Source of the DNA: Aristolochia californica
Taxonomy: Eukaryota; Streptophyta; Magnoliopsida; Piperales; Aristolochiaceae
Direction: 5' to 3'
DNA: 64,000 nucleotides
Assembly: GCA_029961685.1 (NCBI GenBank)
Contig: JARWKL010000002.1
Coordinates: forward strand, 18,754,908 to 18,818,907
Below are positions 36,470 through 51,222 of the stretch, one piece after another. The number at the start of each line of letters is the position of its first letter. Positions within the stretch are counted from its first letter, which is position 1. The notes beneath the pieces are model-generated. The model saw only the letters and a program-made list of their open reading frames with translations. It was not told the origin of the DNA and made no database searches. The position numbers and the translations under genes were made by a program.

Positions 36470-39400
36470 GCCTTTTCAATGATTGCAAAACCTAAGATAT
36501 AAAAAACTAAAAGAGTTTACAATCCTTAAAAAACACGGATACTTTTTGGAATTATCTCTCTCAGCATTTGCGCATTTCTAATTTGGATATTTAATTTTTT
36601 TTCAAATCCAAACTTGAGTTTTCACTCTCTATTTTTCACGTAAACAAAAAGATATGGCAAATAGATAACAACAAAATGAAAATTTTAGAGTTCATTAATG
36701 CAGAAAATGGAAAACTAAAATAAATCTAAGTGAAGAAAGCTATTTCACACACTAAAAAAGAACACCAAAGTTTTGTTATCCATGTTTGGGAAATTCCATT
36801 ACTACAACCCCTAATAGCATGGTGGAATTTTATAGGAAAGAGATTTCTAATTGATCCTTACATGTTTTAAAATATGGATATGCATGCCAGAAACATGTTG
36901 AAGATCCAAAAATTTCAAGGTGTAAAAAAAATTAAATTCTCATGTTAACGTGTTGTGGGATATTTACCAGAGCCAAACAACCCAGTTTTTGCCTATTTAC
37001 AAAGAGCAGACCTAACAATCATAGATCATCATAAATGTTTTGATTGATTAATGATGTGTAATGCTATAATTTTATTAGAAATGACTTACGGTTAGGGAGT
37101 CAACACTCAGTTAAAAAATCCTCGCCCCCCTTTTTGATGATTGCAAAGCCTAATATATAAAAAACTAAAAGAGTTTACAAGTAAAAATCATAGATACTGT
37201 TATGAATTATCTCTGTCAGCATTTGTGCATTCCCAATTTGGATGTTCAATTTTTTTTATATCCAAACTTGTGTTTTCATTTTACCAGTTTTCTCGTAAAC
37301 AAAAAGACAAGGCAAAAAGATCACAACAAAATGAAAATTTTAGAGTTTATGTATTCAAAAAATCGAAAACAATAATAAATATAAGTAAAGAAAATTATTT
37401 CAGGCACTAAAAATGAACACCAAAGTTTTGTTATCCATGTTTGGGAAATTCCACTAGTACAACCCCTAACATCTTGGTGGACTTTTATAAGAAATAGATT
37501 TCTAATTGATCCAAACATGTTTTAAATATTGATATGCATGCCTGAAACAAGTTGAAGATGCAAATGACCTAATGATCCAAAAATTTCAAGGAGTAGAAAA
37601 AATTAAATTCTCTAGTTAACGTGCGGTGGGATATTTAATAAAGCCAAACAACATAGATCATTGTAAATGTTTTGATCGATTAATGATGTCAAACGGATAT
37701 AATTTTTGTTTGAAATGACTTATGGTTTGGGAGTAAACACTCAGTTAAAAATGCCTCGCTCCCCATTTTCCGATGATTGCAAAACCTAATATATAAAAAA
37801 CTAAAAGAGTTTACAATCCTTAAAAATCACATATATTTTTTGGAATTATCTCTCTCTGCATTTTTGAATTTCTGTTTTGGATGTTCAATTTTTTTTCAAA
37901 TCTAAACTTGAGTTTTCTCTCTCCCATTTTTCTCGTAAACAAAAAGATAAGGCAAATAGATCAAAACAAAATGAAAATTTTAGAGTTTATGTATGCAAAA
38001 AATGGAAAAGTAAAATAAATGTTTATTACACGCTCTCAAAAATAGCACCAAAATTTTGTTATCCAAGTTTGGGAAGTTCCACTAGTACAACCCCTAATAG
38101 CTTGGTGGAATTTCATAAGAAAGAGACTTCTAATTGATCCTAACATGTTTTTAAATATGGATATGCATGCCTTAAACATGTTGAAGATGCAAATGACCTA
38201 ATCATCCAAAAATTTCGAGTAGAAAAAAATAAATTCTCAAGTTAACATGCGGTGGGATATTTACCAGAGCCAAACTACCAATTTTTCCCTATTTAAAAAA
38301 GTGAACCTAACAATCATAAATCATCATAAATTTTTTTATCGATTAATGATGTGGAATGGCTATAATTTTTGTTAGATATAAGTTATGGTTTGGGAGTCAA
38401 CATTCAGTTAAAAATACATCACTCAAACCCCCCACCCCCCTCTCCCCTTTTCCGATGATATCAAAACCTAATATATAAAAAACTAAAAGAGCTTACAATC
38501 CTAAAAAATCATATATACTTTTTGGAATTTTCTCTCTCAGCCTTTGTGCATTTCCATTTTCGATGTTCAATTTTTTTCGAATCCAAACTTGCGTTTTCAC
38601 TCTCCCATTTTTCACGTAAACAAAAAGAAAAGGCAAATAGATCACAAAAAAAAAGAAAATTTTAGATTTTTGTATGCAAAAAATCTAAAACTATAATAAA
38701 TTTCACTGAAGAAAATTATTTCACGCACTAAACATGAGCTCCAAAGTTTTGTTATCCATGTTTGGGAAATTCCACTAGTACAACCCCTAATAGCTTGGAG
38801 GAGTTTTGTGAGAAAGAGATTTCTAATTGATTCTAACATGTTTTAAATATGGATATGCATGCCTGAAACATGTTGAAGATCCAAATGACCTAATGATACA
38901 AAAAATTTGAAGGTGTAGAAAAAATTAAATACTCAAGTTAACGTTCGGTGGGATATTTACTAGAGCCAAACAACCAACTTTTTGACTATTTCAAAAAAGC
39001 ATACCTAACAATCATAGATGATCGTAAATGTTTTGATCGACAAATGATGTGTAACGGCTATAATTTTTGTTAGAAATGACTTATGGTTTGGGAGTCAACA
39101 CTCAGTTAAAAAATGCCTCGCCCCCCATTTCTGACGATTGCAAAACCTAATATATAAAACACTAAAAGAGTTTACACTCCTTAAAAATCACAGATGATTT
39201 TTTGAATTATCACTCTTGGCATTTGTGCATTTCTATTTTGGATGTTAAATTTTTTTTCAAATCCAAACTTGCGTTTTCACTCTCCCGTTTTTCTTGGAAA
39301 CAAAAAAGATAAGGAAAATAGATCACAAAAAAATGAAAATTTTAGAGATTATTTATGCAAAAAATTGAAAACTATAATAAATGTTAGTGAAGAAAATTAT

Positions 39401-41158
39401 TTCACGCACAAAAAAATAAAACGCAAGTTTTTTTATCCATGTTTGGGAAATTCCACTAGTACAACCCCTAATAACTTGATGGAATTTTATAAGAAAGATT
39501 TCTAATTGATCCTAACATGTTTCAAATGTGGATATGCATGCCTGAAACATGTTGAAGATTCTAATGACCAAATGATCATTTCAAGGAGTAGAAAAAAATT
39601 AAATTCTCAAGTTAACGTGTTGTGGGATAATTACCAGTACCAAACAACCCAGTTTTTGCCAATTCACAAAAAGCGGACCTTACAATCATATATCATCGTA
39701 AATGTTTTTTATGGATTATTGATGTGTAACATCTATAATTTTGGTTAGAAATGACTGATAGTTAGGGAGTCAACAAAGTTAAAAATGCCTCGCCCCCCCT
39801 TTTCCGATGATTGAAAAACCTAATATATAAAAAACTAAAAGAGTTTACAATCCTTAAAAATCACATATACTTCTTTGGAATTATCTCCCTCAGCATTTGC
39901 GCATTTCTATTTTGGATGTTCAATTTTTTTTCAAATCCAAAATTGAGTTTTCACTCTCCCATTTTTCTCGTAAACAAAAAGATAAGGCAAATAGATCACA
40001 ACAAAATGAACCTTTTAGTGTTTATGTATGCAAAAAATGGAAAACTAGAGTAAATGTACGTGAAGAAAATTATTTCACGCACTAAAAATGAACACCAAAG
40101 TTTTGTTATCCATGTTTGGGAAATTCCACTAGTACAACCCCTAATAGGTAGGAGGAATTTTACAAGAGAGAGATTTCTAATTAATCCTAACATGTTTTAA
40201 ATATGGATATGCATATCGTAAAGATGTTGAAGATGCTAATGACCTAATGATCCAAAAATTGCAAGGAGTAGAAAAAATTAAATTTTCAAGTTAACGTGCA
40301 GTGAGATATTTACCCGAGCCAAACAAGCCAAACAACCAAGTTTTTGCCTCTTCAAAAAAAGTGGACCTAACAATCATAGATCATCGTAAATGTTTTGATC
40401 GATTAATGATGTGTAACGACTATAATATTTGTTAGAAATGACTTATGGTTTGGGAGTCAACACTCAGTTAAAAATGCCTCGCCCCCCTTCCGTTGATTGC
40501 AAAATCTAATATATAAAAAACTAAAAGAGTTTACAATCCTTAAAAATCACAGATATTTTTTTTGAATTATCTATCTCAGCATTTTTGCATTTCCATTTTG
40601 GATGTTCATTTTTTTTTTCAAATCCAAACTTGAGTTTTCCCTCACCCCTTTTTCTCGTAACAAAACGATATGGCAATAGATAAAAAAAAAAGAAAATTTT
40701 AGAGTTTTGAATGCAACAAATCAAAAACTATAACAAATGTTAGTGAAGAAAATTATTTAACGCACTAAACATGAACTCCAAAGTTTTGTTATGCATTTTA
40801 GGGAAATTCCACTAGTACAACCCCTAATAGATTGGTGGAATTTTATAATAAAGAGATTCCTAATTGATCCTAACATGTTTTAAATATGGATATGCATGCC
40901 TGAAACATGTTGAAGATGCAAATGACCTAATGATCCAAAAATTTCGAGTAGAAAAAATTAAATATTCAAGTTAATGTGCGGTGGGATATTTATCAGAGCC
41001 AAACAACCCTCTTTTTGCCTATTTAAAAAAAGCGTACCTAACAATCATAGATCATCGTAAATATTTTGATCGACTAATGATGTGTAATGGCTATAATTTT
41101 TGTTAGAAATGATTTAAGGTTTGGGAGTCAACACTCAATTAAAAAATGCCTCGTCCGT

Positions 41159-41169
41159 CCCCCCCCCCC
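41159..41169. repeat. Short C-tract expansion (11 C)
   Basis: This is the C-tract position of the 40970 monomer, within a wider C-rich stretch that runs to about 41183. Confidence 0.88.
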
Positions 41170-41869
41170 GCTCCCCCTCCCCTGTTTGTCGATGATTGCA
41201 AAACCTAATATATAAAAAACTAAAAGAGTTTACAATCCTGAAAAATCACAGATACTTTTTGGAATTATCTCTCTTAGCATTTGCGCATTTACATTTTGGA
41301 TGTTCAATTTTTTTTCAAATTGAAACTTGGGTTTTCACTATGACGTTTTTTTCTCGTAAACAAAAAGATAAGGCAAATATATCACTTCAAAATGAAAATT
41401 TTAGACTTGATTTTTGCAAAAAATGAAAAACTATAATAAATGTAAGTGAAGAAAATTATTTCATGCTCTAAAAATGAACTCCAAAGTTTGTTATCCATTT
41501 TTTGGGAAATTCCACTAGTACAACCCCAATTAGATTGGTGGAATTTTGTAAGAAAGAGATTTTTAATTGATCCTAACATGCTTTAAATAAGGATATGCAT
41601 GCCTCAAACATGTTGAATATGCTATTGACCTAATGATCCAAAAATTTCAAGGAGTAGAAAAAATTAAATACTCAAGTTAACGTGCGGTGGGATATTTACT
41701 AGAGCCAAACAACCCACTTTTTTCTTATTTCCAAAAAACGTACCTAACAATCATAGATCATCGTAAATGTTTTGAACGAATAATGATGTGTAATAGTTAC
41801 AATTTTTGTTAGAAATGACTTATGGTTTGGGAGTCAACACTCAGTTAAACACTGACACGCCCCAAACCC

Positions 41870-41870
<1 letters not shown>

Positions 41871-41910
<40 letters not shown>
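41871..41910. repeat. Expanded C-tract (40 C, longest in window)
   Basis: This is the C-tract position of the 41676 monomer, after ccccaaaccct. It lengthens this monomer to 728 bp. Confidence 0.95.
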
Positions 41911-41913
<3 letters not shown>

Positions 41914-44900
41914 ATTTCTGATGATTGCAAAACTTAATATATAACAAACTAAAATAGTTCACAATCCTTAAAAATCAAAGGTACTTTTTGGAATTATCTC
42001 TCTCAGCATTTGCGCATTTCCATTTTGGATGTTGAATTGTTTTTCAAATCCAAACTTGATTTTTCACTCTCCCGCTTTTCTTGTACACAAAAAGATAAGG
42101 AAACTAGATCACAAAAAAATAAAAAATTTAGAGTTAATGTATGCAAAAAATTAAAAACTGTTATAAATGTAAAAGATGAAAATTATTTCATGCACTAAAA
42201 ATGAACACCAAAGTTGCTTTATCCATGTTTTGGAAATTTCACTAATACAACCCCTAATAGCTTGGTGGAATTTTATAAAAAAAGAGATTTCTAATTGATG
42301 CTAACTTGTTTTAAATATGGTTATGCATGCCTGAAACAGGTTGCAGAAGCAAATGACCTAATGATATAAAAATTTCAAAGAGTATAAAAAATTAAAATCT
42401 CAAGTTAAAGTGCAGTGGGATATTTACCTGAGCCAAACAACCTAGTTTTTGCTTATTTACAAAAGGCGGACCTGACAATCTTAGATCATCATAAATGTTT
42501 TGATGGATTAATGATGTGTAACGGCTATAATTTTTGTTAGAAATGACTTATAGTTTGGGAGTCGACACTCAGTTAAAAATGCCCCGCCCCAGCATTTTTT
42601 ATGATTGAAAAACTTAAAATATAAAAAACTAAAAAAGTTTACAATCCTTAAAAATCACAAATACTTTTTTTAACTATCCCTCTCAGCATTTGAGCATTTC
42701 CATTTTGGAAGTTAATTTTTTTTTCAAATCCAAACTTAAGTTTTCACTCTCCTGTTTTTTTTTTCATAAATTAAAAGATAAGGCAAATAGATTTCAACAA
42801 ATTGAAAAAATTGGAGTTTATTTATCCAAAAATATGTTTTAAAATATGGATATGCATTCCTGAAACATGTTGAAGATGCAAATAACCTAATCATCCAAAA
42901 ATTTAAAGGAGAAGAAAAAATTAAATTCTCAAGTTAACGTGCAGTGGGATATTTACTAGAGCCAAACAACCCAATTTTTGCCTATTTACAAAAAGCAGAC
43001 CTAACAAACTTAGATAATCATAAATATTTTGATCGATTAATGAAGTGTAACGGCTATAATTTTTTTTATAAATGACTTATGGTTTGGGAGTCAACACTCA
43101 GTTAAAAATGCCTCACCCCCCTTTTCCGATGATTACAAAACCTAATATATAAAAAATAAAAGAGTTTACAATCCATAAAAATCATACATACTTTTTGGAA
43201 TTTTTTCTCTCAGAATTTGTACATTTCCATTTTGGATGTTCAATTTTTTTTTCAAATCCAAACTTAAGTTTTCACTCTCCGACTTTTCTCGCAAACAACA
43301 AGATAAGGCAAAAAGATCTCAACAAAATAAAAATTTTTAGAGTTTATGTTTTCAAAAAATCAAAAACTATAATAAATGTAAGTGAAGAAAATTTTTTCAA
43401 GTACTAAAAATGAACACCAAAGTTTTGTTATCCATGTTTGAGAAATTCCACTAGTACAACCCCTAATAGCTTGGTGGAATTTTATAAGTAAGGGATTTCT
43501 AGTTGATCTTAACATATTTTAAAAATGGATATGCATGCCTGAAATAAGTTGAAGATGCAAATGACATAATGAACCAAAAAGTTCAAGGATTAGAAAAAAT
43601 TAAATACTCAAGTTAACGTGCGGTGGATTTTACCAGAGCCAAACAACCCACTTTTTCCCTTTTTAAAAAAAGCATACATAACAATTATAGATCATCGTTA
43701 ATGTTTTGATCAACTAATAATGTGTAACAACTATAATTTTTGTTAGAAATGACTTATGGTTTGGGAATCAACACTCATTTAAAAAATGCCTCGCCCTTCC
43801 TTTTCCGATGATTGCAAAACCAAATATATAAAAAACTAAAAGAGTTTACAATCCTGAAAAATCACAGATACTTTTTGGAATTTTCTCTCTCTGAATTTGA
43901 GTATTTCCATTTTGGATGTTCAATTTTTTTTCAAATAGAAACTTGAGTTTTTGCTATGACGTTTTTCTCATAAAAAAAAGATAAGGCAAATAGATCACAT
44001 CAAAATGAAAATTTTAGAGTTTATTTAGGCAAAAAATTTTACGATCTAAACCTGAACTCTAAAGTTTTGTTATCCATTTTAGGGAAATTCCACTAGTGCA
44101 ACCCCTATTAGAAATGTGGAATTTTGTAAGAAAGTGATTTCTAATTGATCATAACATGTTTTAAATAAGGATATGCATGCCTGAAACATGTTGAAGATGC
44201 AAATGACCTAATGATCCAAAAATTTCCAAGAGTAGAAAAAATTAAATACTCAAGTTAATGTGCAGTGGGATATTTACCAGAGCCAAACAACCCACTTTTT
44301 TCCTATATACAAAAAGCATACCTAACAATCATAGATCATCGTAAATGTTTTGATCAACTAATGATGTGTAACGGCTACAATTTTAGCTAGAAATGACTTA
44401 TGGTTTGGGAGTCCACAATTAGTTAAAAAATGCCTCCCCCTCTCTCCCCCCCTCCCTCCTTTTCATAAGATTGTAAAACCTAATAAATAAAAGACTAAAA
44501 CAGTTCACAATCCTTAAAAGTCATAGATACTTTTTAGAATTATCTCTCTCAGCATTTGTGCATTTCCATTTTGGAAGTTGAATTTTTTTTCAAATCCACA
44601 ATTGAATTTTCACTCTCGCGTTTTTCTCGTACACAAAAAGATAAGGAAACTAGATCACAACAAAATAAAAAATTTAGCATTTATGTCTGCAAAAAATTGA
44701 AAATTGTTATAAATGTAAGTGAAGAAAATTATTTCACACATTGAAAATGAAGACCAGAGTTTTGTTATCCATGTTTGGGAAATTTCACTAATACAACCCC
44801 TAATAGCTTGGTGGAATTATATAGGAAAGAGATTTCTAGTTGATGCTAACATGTTTTAAATATGGTAATGCATGCCTGAAACATGTTGAAGATGCAAATG

Positions 44901-45759
44901 ACCTAATGATATAAAAATTTCAAAGTGTATAAAAAATTAAATTCTCAAGTTAACGTACGGTGGGATATTTACCAGAGCCAAACAACCCAGTTTTTGCCTA
45001 TTTTGATGGATTATTGATGTGTAACGACTATAAGTTTTGTTAGAAATGACTTATAGTTTGGGAGTCAGCACTCAGTTAAAAATGTCTCGCCCCCGCTTTT
45101 CCGATGATTGCAAAACCTAATATATAAAAAACTAAAAGAGTTTACAATCCTTAAAAAATTACATATAATGAATTATCCCTCTCAGCATTTATGCTTTTCC
45201 ATTTTGAATTTTCAATTTTTTTTCAAATCCAAACTTGAGTTTTCACTCTCCTGTTTTTTTCATAAACTAAAAGATAAGGCAAATAGATCTCAACAAAATG
45301 AAAATTTTAGAGTTTATTTATGAAAAAAATTGAAAACTAAAATAAATGTAAGTGAAGAAATTTATTTCACGCACTAAACATGAACACCAAAGTTTTGTTA
45401 TCCATGTTTGAGAAATTCCACTTATACAACCCCTAATAGCTTGGTGGAATTTATAAGAAAGAGATTTCTAATTGATCCTAACATGTTTTAAAATATGGAT
45501 ATGCATGCCTGAAACATGTTGAAGATGCAAATGACCTAATGATCCAAAAATTTCGAGTAAAAAAAATTAAATTCTCAAGTTGACGTGCTGTGGGATATTT
45601 ACCTGAGCCAAATAACCTAGTTTTTGCCTATTTACAAAAAACAGACCTATCAATCATAGATCATCGTAATTGTTTTGATCGATTAATGATGTGTAACAGC
45701 TATAAAGTTTGTTAGAAATGACTTATGGTTTGGGAATGAACACTCAGTTAAAAATGCCT

Positions 45760-45772
45760 CCCCCCCCCCCCC
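45760..45772. repeat. C-tract expansion (13 C)
   Basis: This is the C-tract position of the 45589 monomer, after aaaaatgcct. Confidence 0.92.
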
Positions 45773-47782
45773 TTTTCCGAAGATTGCAAAACCAAATATA
45801 TAAAAAACTAAAAGAGTTTACAATCCTTAAAAATCACATATACTTTTTGGAATTATCTCTCTCAGCATTTGTGCATTTCCATTTTGGATGTTCAATTATT
45901 TTTCAAATCAAAACTTGTGTTTTCACTCTCCCACTTTTCTCGTAAACAAAAAGATCAAAACAAAATGAAAATTTTAGAGTATATATATTAAAAAAATCAA
46001 AAAATATAATAAATTTAAGTGAAGAAAATTATATCACGCACTAAAAATGAACACCAAAGTTTTGTTATCCATGTTTGGGAAATTCCACTAGAACAACCCC
46101 TAATAGCTTGGTAGAATTTTATAAGAAAGAGGTTTCCAATTGATCTTAACATGTTTTAAATATGGATATGCATGCTGGAAACAAGTTGAAGATGCAAATG
46201 ACCTAATGATCCAAAAATTTCGAGTAGAAAAAATTAATTTCTCAAGTTAATGTGCGGTGGGATATTTACCAGAGCCAAACAACCTAGTTTTTGCTCATTT
46301 AAAAAAAGGACCTAACAATCATAGATCATCGTAAATGTTTAGATCGATTAATGATGTGTAATGGCTATAATTTTTGTGAGAAATGACTTATGGTTTGGGA
46401 GTCAACACTCAATGAAAAATGCTTCGCCCACCTATTTTCGATGATTAGAAAACCTAATATTTAAAAAACTAAAAGAGTTTACAATCCTTAAAAATCCTAG
46501 ATATTTTTTGGAATTATCTCTCTCAGCATTTTTGCATTTCCATTTTGGATGTTCAATTTTTTTTCAAATCGAAACTTGAGTTTTCCCACTCCCATTTCTT
46601 TCATAAAAAAAAAGATAAGGCAAATAGGTCACTACAAAATGAAAATTTTCGTGTTTATGTATGCAAAAAATCTAAAACAATAATAAATTTAACTGAAGAA
46701 AATTATTTCACACACTAAACATGAACTACAAAGTTTTGTTATCCATGTTTGGGAAATTCCACTAGTTCAAACCCTAATAGAATGGTGGAATTTTATAAGA
46801 AAGAGATTTCTAATTGATCTTAACATGTTTTAAATATGGATACGCATGCCAGAAACAAGTTGAAGATGCAAATGACCTAATGATCCAAAAATTTCAAGGA
46901 GCAGAAAAAATTAATTTCTCAAGTTAACGAGTGGTGGGATATTTACAAGAGCCAAACAACCCAGTTTTTGCCTTTTTTAAAAAAGTGGACGTAACAATCA
47001 TAGATCATCGTAAATGTTTGGATTGATTATTGATGTGTAAAAATTATAATTTCTGTTAGAAATGACTTATGGTTTGGGAGTCAACACACAGTTAAAAATG
47101 CCTCCTCCCCCCCTTTTCCGATTATTGCAAAACCTAATATATAAAAACTAAAAGAGTTTACAAACCTTAAAAGTCCTAGATATTTTTTTGAATTATCTCT
47201 CTCAGCATTTTCACATTTCCATTTTGGATGTTCAACTTTTTTCCAAATCCTAACATGAGTTTTCTTACTCCCTTTTTTCTCGTAAACAAAAAGATAAGGG
47301 AAATAGATCACGAAAAAATGAAAATTTTCAAGTTTATCGATGCAAAAAATCAAAAACAATAATAAATGTCAATGAAGAAAATTATTTCATGTATTAAACA
47401 TGAACCCAAAACTTTTTTTATCCATGTTTGGGAAATTCCACTAGTACAAACCACCCTAATAGAATAGTGCAATTTTATAAGAAAGAGATTTCTAATTGAT
47501 CCTAACATGATTTAAATATGGACATGCATGCCTGAAACATGTTGAAGATGCAAATGACCTAATGATCCAAAAATTTCAAGGAGAATAATAAATTAATACT
47601 CAAGTTAATGTGTGGTGGGATATTTACTTGAGCCAAACAACCCACTTTTTTCCTATTTAAAAAAAGTGTACCTAACAATCATAGATCATCGTAAATGTTT
47701 TGATCGACTAATGTTGTGTAACAACTACAATTTTTGTTAGAAACGACTTATGGTTCGGGAGTCAACACTCAGTTAAAAAATG

Positions 47783-47808
47783 CCCCCCCCCCCCCCCCCC
47801 CCCCCCCC
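47783..47808. repeat. Expanded C-tract (26 C)
   Basis: This is the C-tract position of the 47604 monomer, after ttaaaaaatg. The 47604 unit is one of the recurring type described for this region. Confidence 0.95.
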
Positions 47809-48979
47809 TTTCGTTTCCGATGATTGCAAAACCTAATATATAAAAAACTAAAATAGTTCACAATCCTTAAAAATCACAGATAGTGTTTGGAATTTTCTCT
47901 CTCAACATTTGCGCATTTCCATTTTGGATGTTGAATTTTGTTTCAAATCCAAACTTGATTTTTCTCTCTCTTGTTTTTCTCGTACACAAAAAGATAAGGA
48001 AACTAGATCAATAAAAAATAAAAAATTTAGAGTTTATGTATGAAAAAAATTGAAAACTATTATAAATGTAAGTGAATAAAATTATTTCACGCACTAAAAA
48101 TGAACACCAAAGTTGTTTTTATCCATGTTTGAGAAATTTCACTAATACAACCCCTAATAGCTTGGTGGAATTTTATAACAAAGAGATTTATAATTGATGC
48201 TAACTTGTTTTAAATATGGATATGCATTCCTGAAAAATGTTGAAGATGCAAATGACCTAATGATATAAAAATTTGAAAGTGTAGAAAAAATTGAATATTC
48301 AAGTTAACGTGCGGTGGGATATTTACCTGAGCCAAATAACCCAATATTTTCCTATTTACAAAAAGCGGACCTCACAATATTAGATCATCGTAAATGTTTT
48401 GATGGATTAATGATGTGTAATGACAATAATGTTTTTTAGAAATGACATATATTTTGGGTTTTGACACTCAGTTAAAAATGCCTCGCCCCTGCTCTTACGA
48501 TGATTGCAAAACCTAATATATAAAAAACTAAAAGACTTTACAATACTTAAATATCATAGATACTTTCTTGAACTATCCATCTCAGCATTTGACAATTTCC
48601 ATTTTGGATGTTCAATTTTTTTAAATCGTAACTTATGTTTTAACTCTGACTTTTTTCTCGTAAACAAAAAGTTAAGGCAAATAGATCACATCAAAACAAA
48701 AATTTTAGAGTTTATTTATGCAGTAAATGGAAAAATATAGTAAATATGAGTGAATAAAATTATTTCACGCACTAAACATGAACTCTAAAGTTTTGATATC
48801 CATTTTACGGAAATTCCACTTGTACAACCCCTATTAGAAATGTGGAATTTTGTAAGAAAGAGATTTCTAATTTATCCTAACATGTTTTAAATATGGATAT
48901 GCAATCTTGAAACATGTTGAAGATACAAATGACCTAATGATCCAAAAATTTCATGGAGTTGAAAAAATTAATTACTCAA

Positions 48980-49045
48980 GTTAACGTGCGGTGGGATATT
49001 TACAAAATCTCGTGTTAACGTGCAGTGGGATATTTACCACAATCA
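48980..49045. repeat. 33-bp local tandem duplication at a monomer start
   Basis: The start motif ttaacgtgc(g/a)gtggg followed by atatttac occurs twice, at 48981 and 49014, with aaaatctcgtg between. It adds one repeat step of 33 bp to the 48980 monomer. Confidence 0.9.
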
Positions 49046-51202
49046 AACAACCAACTTTTTCCCTATTTACAAAAAGTGGACCTAAGAATCACTGATCATC
49101 ATAAATGTTTTGATCGATTAATGATGTGTAACGGCTATAATTTTTGTCAGAAATGACTTATTATTTGGGAATCAACACTCAGTTAAAACTGCCTCTCCCG
49201 CCTTTTTCGATGATTGCAAAACAAAATATATAAAAAACTAAAAGAGTTTACAATCCTTGAAAAACATAGATACTTTTTGGAATTATCTCTCTTAGCATTT
49301 CTGCATTTTCATTTTGGATGTTCAATTTTTTTTCAACTTCAAACTTGAGTTTTCTCTCACCCATTTTTCTCTTAAACAAAAGATAAGGCAAATTGATCAC
49401 AACAAAATAGAAATATTAGATTTTATACATGCAAAAAATTGAAAACTATAATAAATGTAAGTGAAGAAAATTATTTCATGCACTTAAAATGAACACCAAA
49501 GTTTTGTTATCCATGTTTGGGAATTCCACTAGTACAACCCCTAATAGCTATGTGGAATTTTGGAAGAAAGAGATTTCTAATTGATCCTAACATATTTTAA
49601 ATATGGATATGCATGCCTGAAAGATGTTGAAAATGCAAATGACCTAATGATCTAAAAATTTCGAGTAGAAAAAATTAAATTCTCAAGTTAACGTGTGGTG
49701 GGGTAATAACCAGAGCCAAACAACCCACTTTTTCCGTATTTACAAAAAGCAGACCAAACAATCATAGATCATCGTAAATGTCTTGATCAACTAATGAAGT
49801 TTAACGACTTTAATTTTGGTTAGAAATGACTTATGATTTGGGAGTCAACAGTCAGTTAAAAATGCCTCACCCCTCCTTTTCCGATGATTGCCAAACCTAT
49901 TATATTAAAAACTAAAGGAGTTTACAATCTCTCTCAGCATTTGTGCATTTTCACTTTGGATGTTAGAGTTTTTTTTCAAATTAAATTTTCACTCTTCCAT
50001 TTTTCTTGTAAACAAAAAGATAAGGCAAATAGATCACAACAAAATGGAAATTTTAGAGTTTATCTATGCAAAAAATTGAAAACTATAATAAATTTAAGTG
50101 AAGAAAATTATTTCACGCACTAAAAACGGACACCAAAGTTTTGTTATCCATGTTTGGGACATTCCACTAGTACAACCCCGAATAGATTGGTGGAATTTTG
50201 TAAGAAAGACATTTTTACATGATCCTAACATGTTTAAAATATGGATATGCATGCCTGAAACATGTTGAAGTTTCAAATGACCTAATGATCCAAAAATTTC
50301 GAAGAGTAGAAAAAATTAAATTCTTAAGTTAATGTGCGGTGGGGTATTTACCAGAGCCAAACAACCCCCTTTTTGCCAATTTACAAAAAGAGAACCTAAC
50401 AATCATAGATCATCGTAAATGTTTTTATCTAATAATGATGTGTAACTGCTATAATTATTTTTAGAAATGACATCTGGTTTTGGAGTCAACAGTCAGTTAA
50501 AAATGCCTCAGTCCCCCTTTTCCGATGATTGCCAACCTATTGTATAAAAAACTAAATGAGTTTGCAATCCTTAAAAATCACAGATACTTTTTGGAATTAT
50601 CACTCTCGGCATTTGTGCATTTCCTATTTGGAAGCACAATTTTTTTTCAAATCCAAACTTGAGTTTTCTCTCTTCCATTTTTCTCGTAAACAAAAAGATA
50701 AGGCAAATAGATCAAAACAAAATGAAAATTTTAGAGTTAATGTATGCAAAAAAATGGAAAATTATAATAAATATATGTGAAGAAATTATTTCTTGCACTA
50801 AAAATGAACACCAAAGTTTTGTTATCCATGTTTGTGAAATTCCACTAGTACAACCCGTAATAGCTTGGTGGAATTTTATAAGAAAGATATTTCTAATCGA
50901 TCCTAACATGTTTTAAATATGGATATGGATGCCTGAAACATGTTGAAGATGCAAATGACCTAATGATCCAACAATTTAAAGGAGAAGAAGAAATTAAATT
51001 CTCAAGTTAACGTTCGGTGGGATAATTAACAATGCCAAACAACCCACTTTATTCCTATTTACAAAAAGTGGACATAAGAATCATAAATAATCGTAAATGT
51101 TTTGATCGATTAATGATGTGTAACGGCTATAATTTTTGTTAGAAATGATTTATGGTTTGGGACTCAACAATCAGTTAAAAATGCCTCGCCCCCTCCCCCC
51201 TT

Positions 51203-51222
51203 CCCCCCCCCCCCCCCCCCCC
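51203..51222. repeat. Expanded C-tract (20 C)
   Basis: This is the C-tract position of the 51006 monomer, preceded by ccccctcccccctt. Confidence 0.95.

Larger units (their letters stand above)
35861..41675. repeat. Satellite monomers, ordinary stretch
   Basis: Monomer starts are at 36256, 36944, 37615, 38241, 38937, 39611, 40290 and 40970. The 37615 monomer lacks about 40 bp at about 37650 (aacaa joins catagatc). The 40290 monomer has a small local duplication (gagccaaacaagccaaacaa). Nothing but satellite is visible. Confidence 0.92.
41676..48979. repeat. Satellite with a recurring monomer type every 4-5 units
   Basis: Monomer starts are at 41676, 42404, 42933, 43612, 44254, 44949, 45589, 46246, 46923, 47604 and 48303. 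Three units share agttcacaatcc, cgtacacaaaaagataagg and aactagatca (at about 42084, 44631 and 47983), each followed by a unit beginning with atgatataaaaattt. Deletions are seen at about 42835 (aaaaatatgttttaaa; the 42404 monomer is only 529 bp), about 44035 and about 45004. A pair of units with cctattagaaatgtgg (44104, 48830) adds to the order. Confidence 0.86.
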
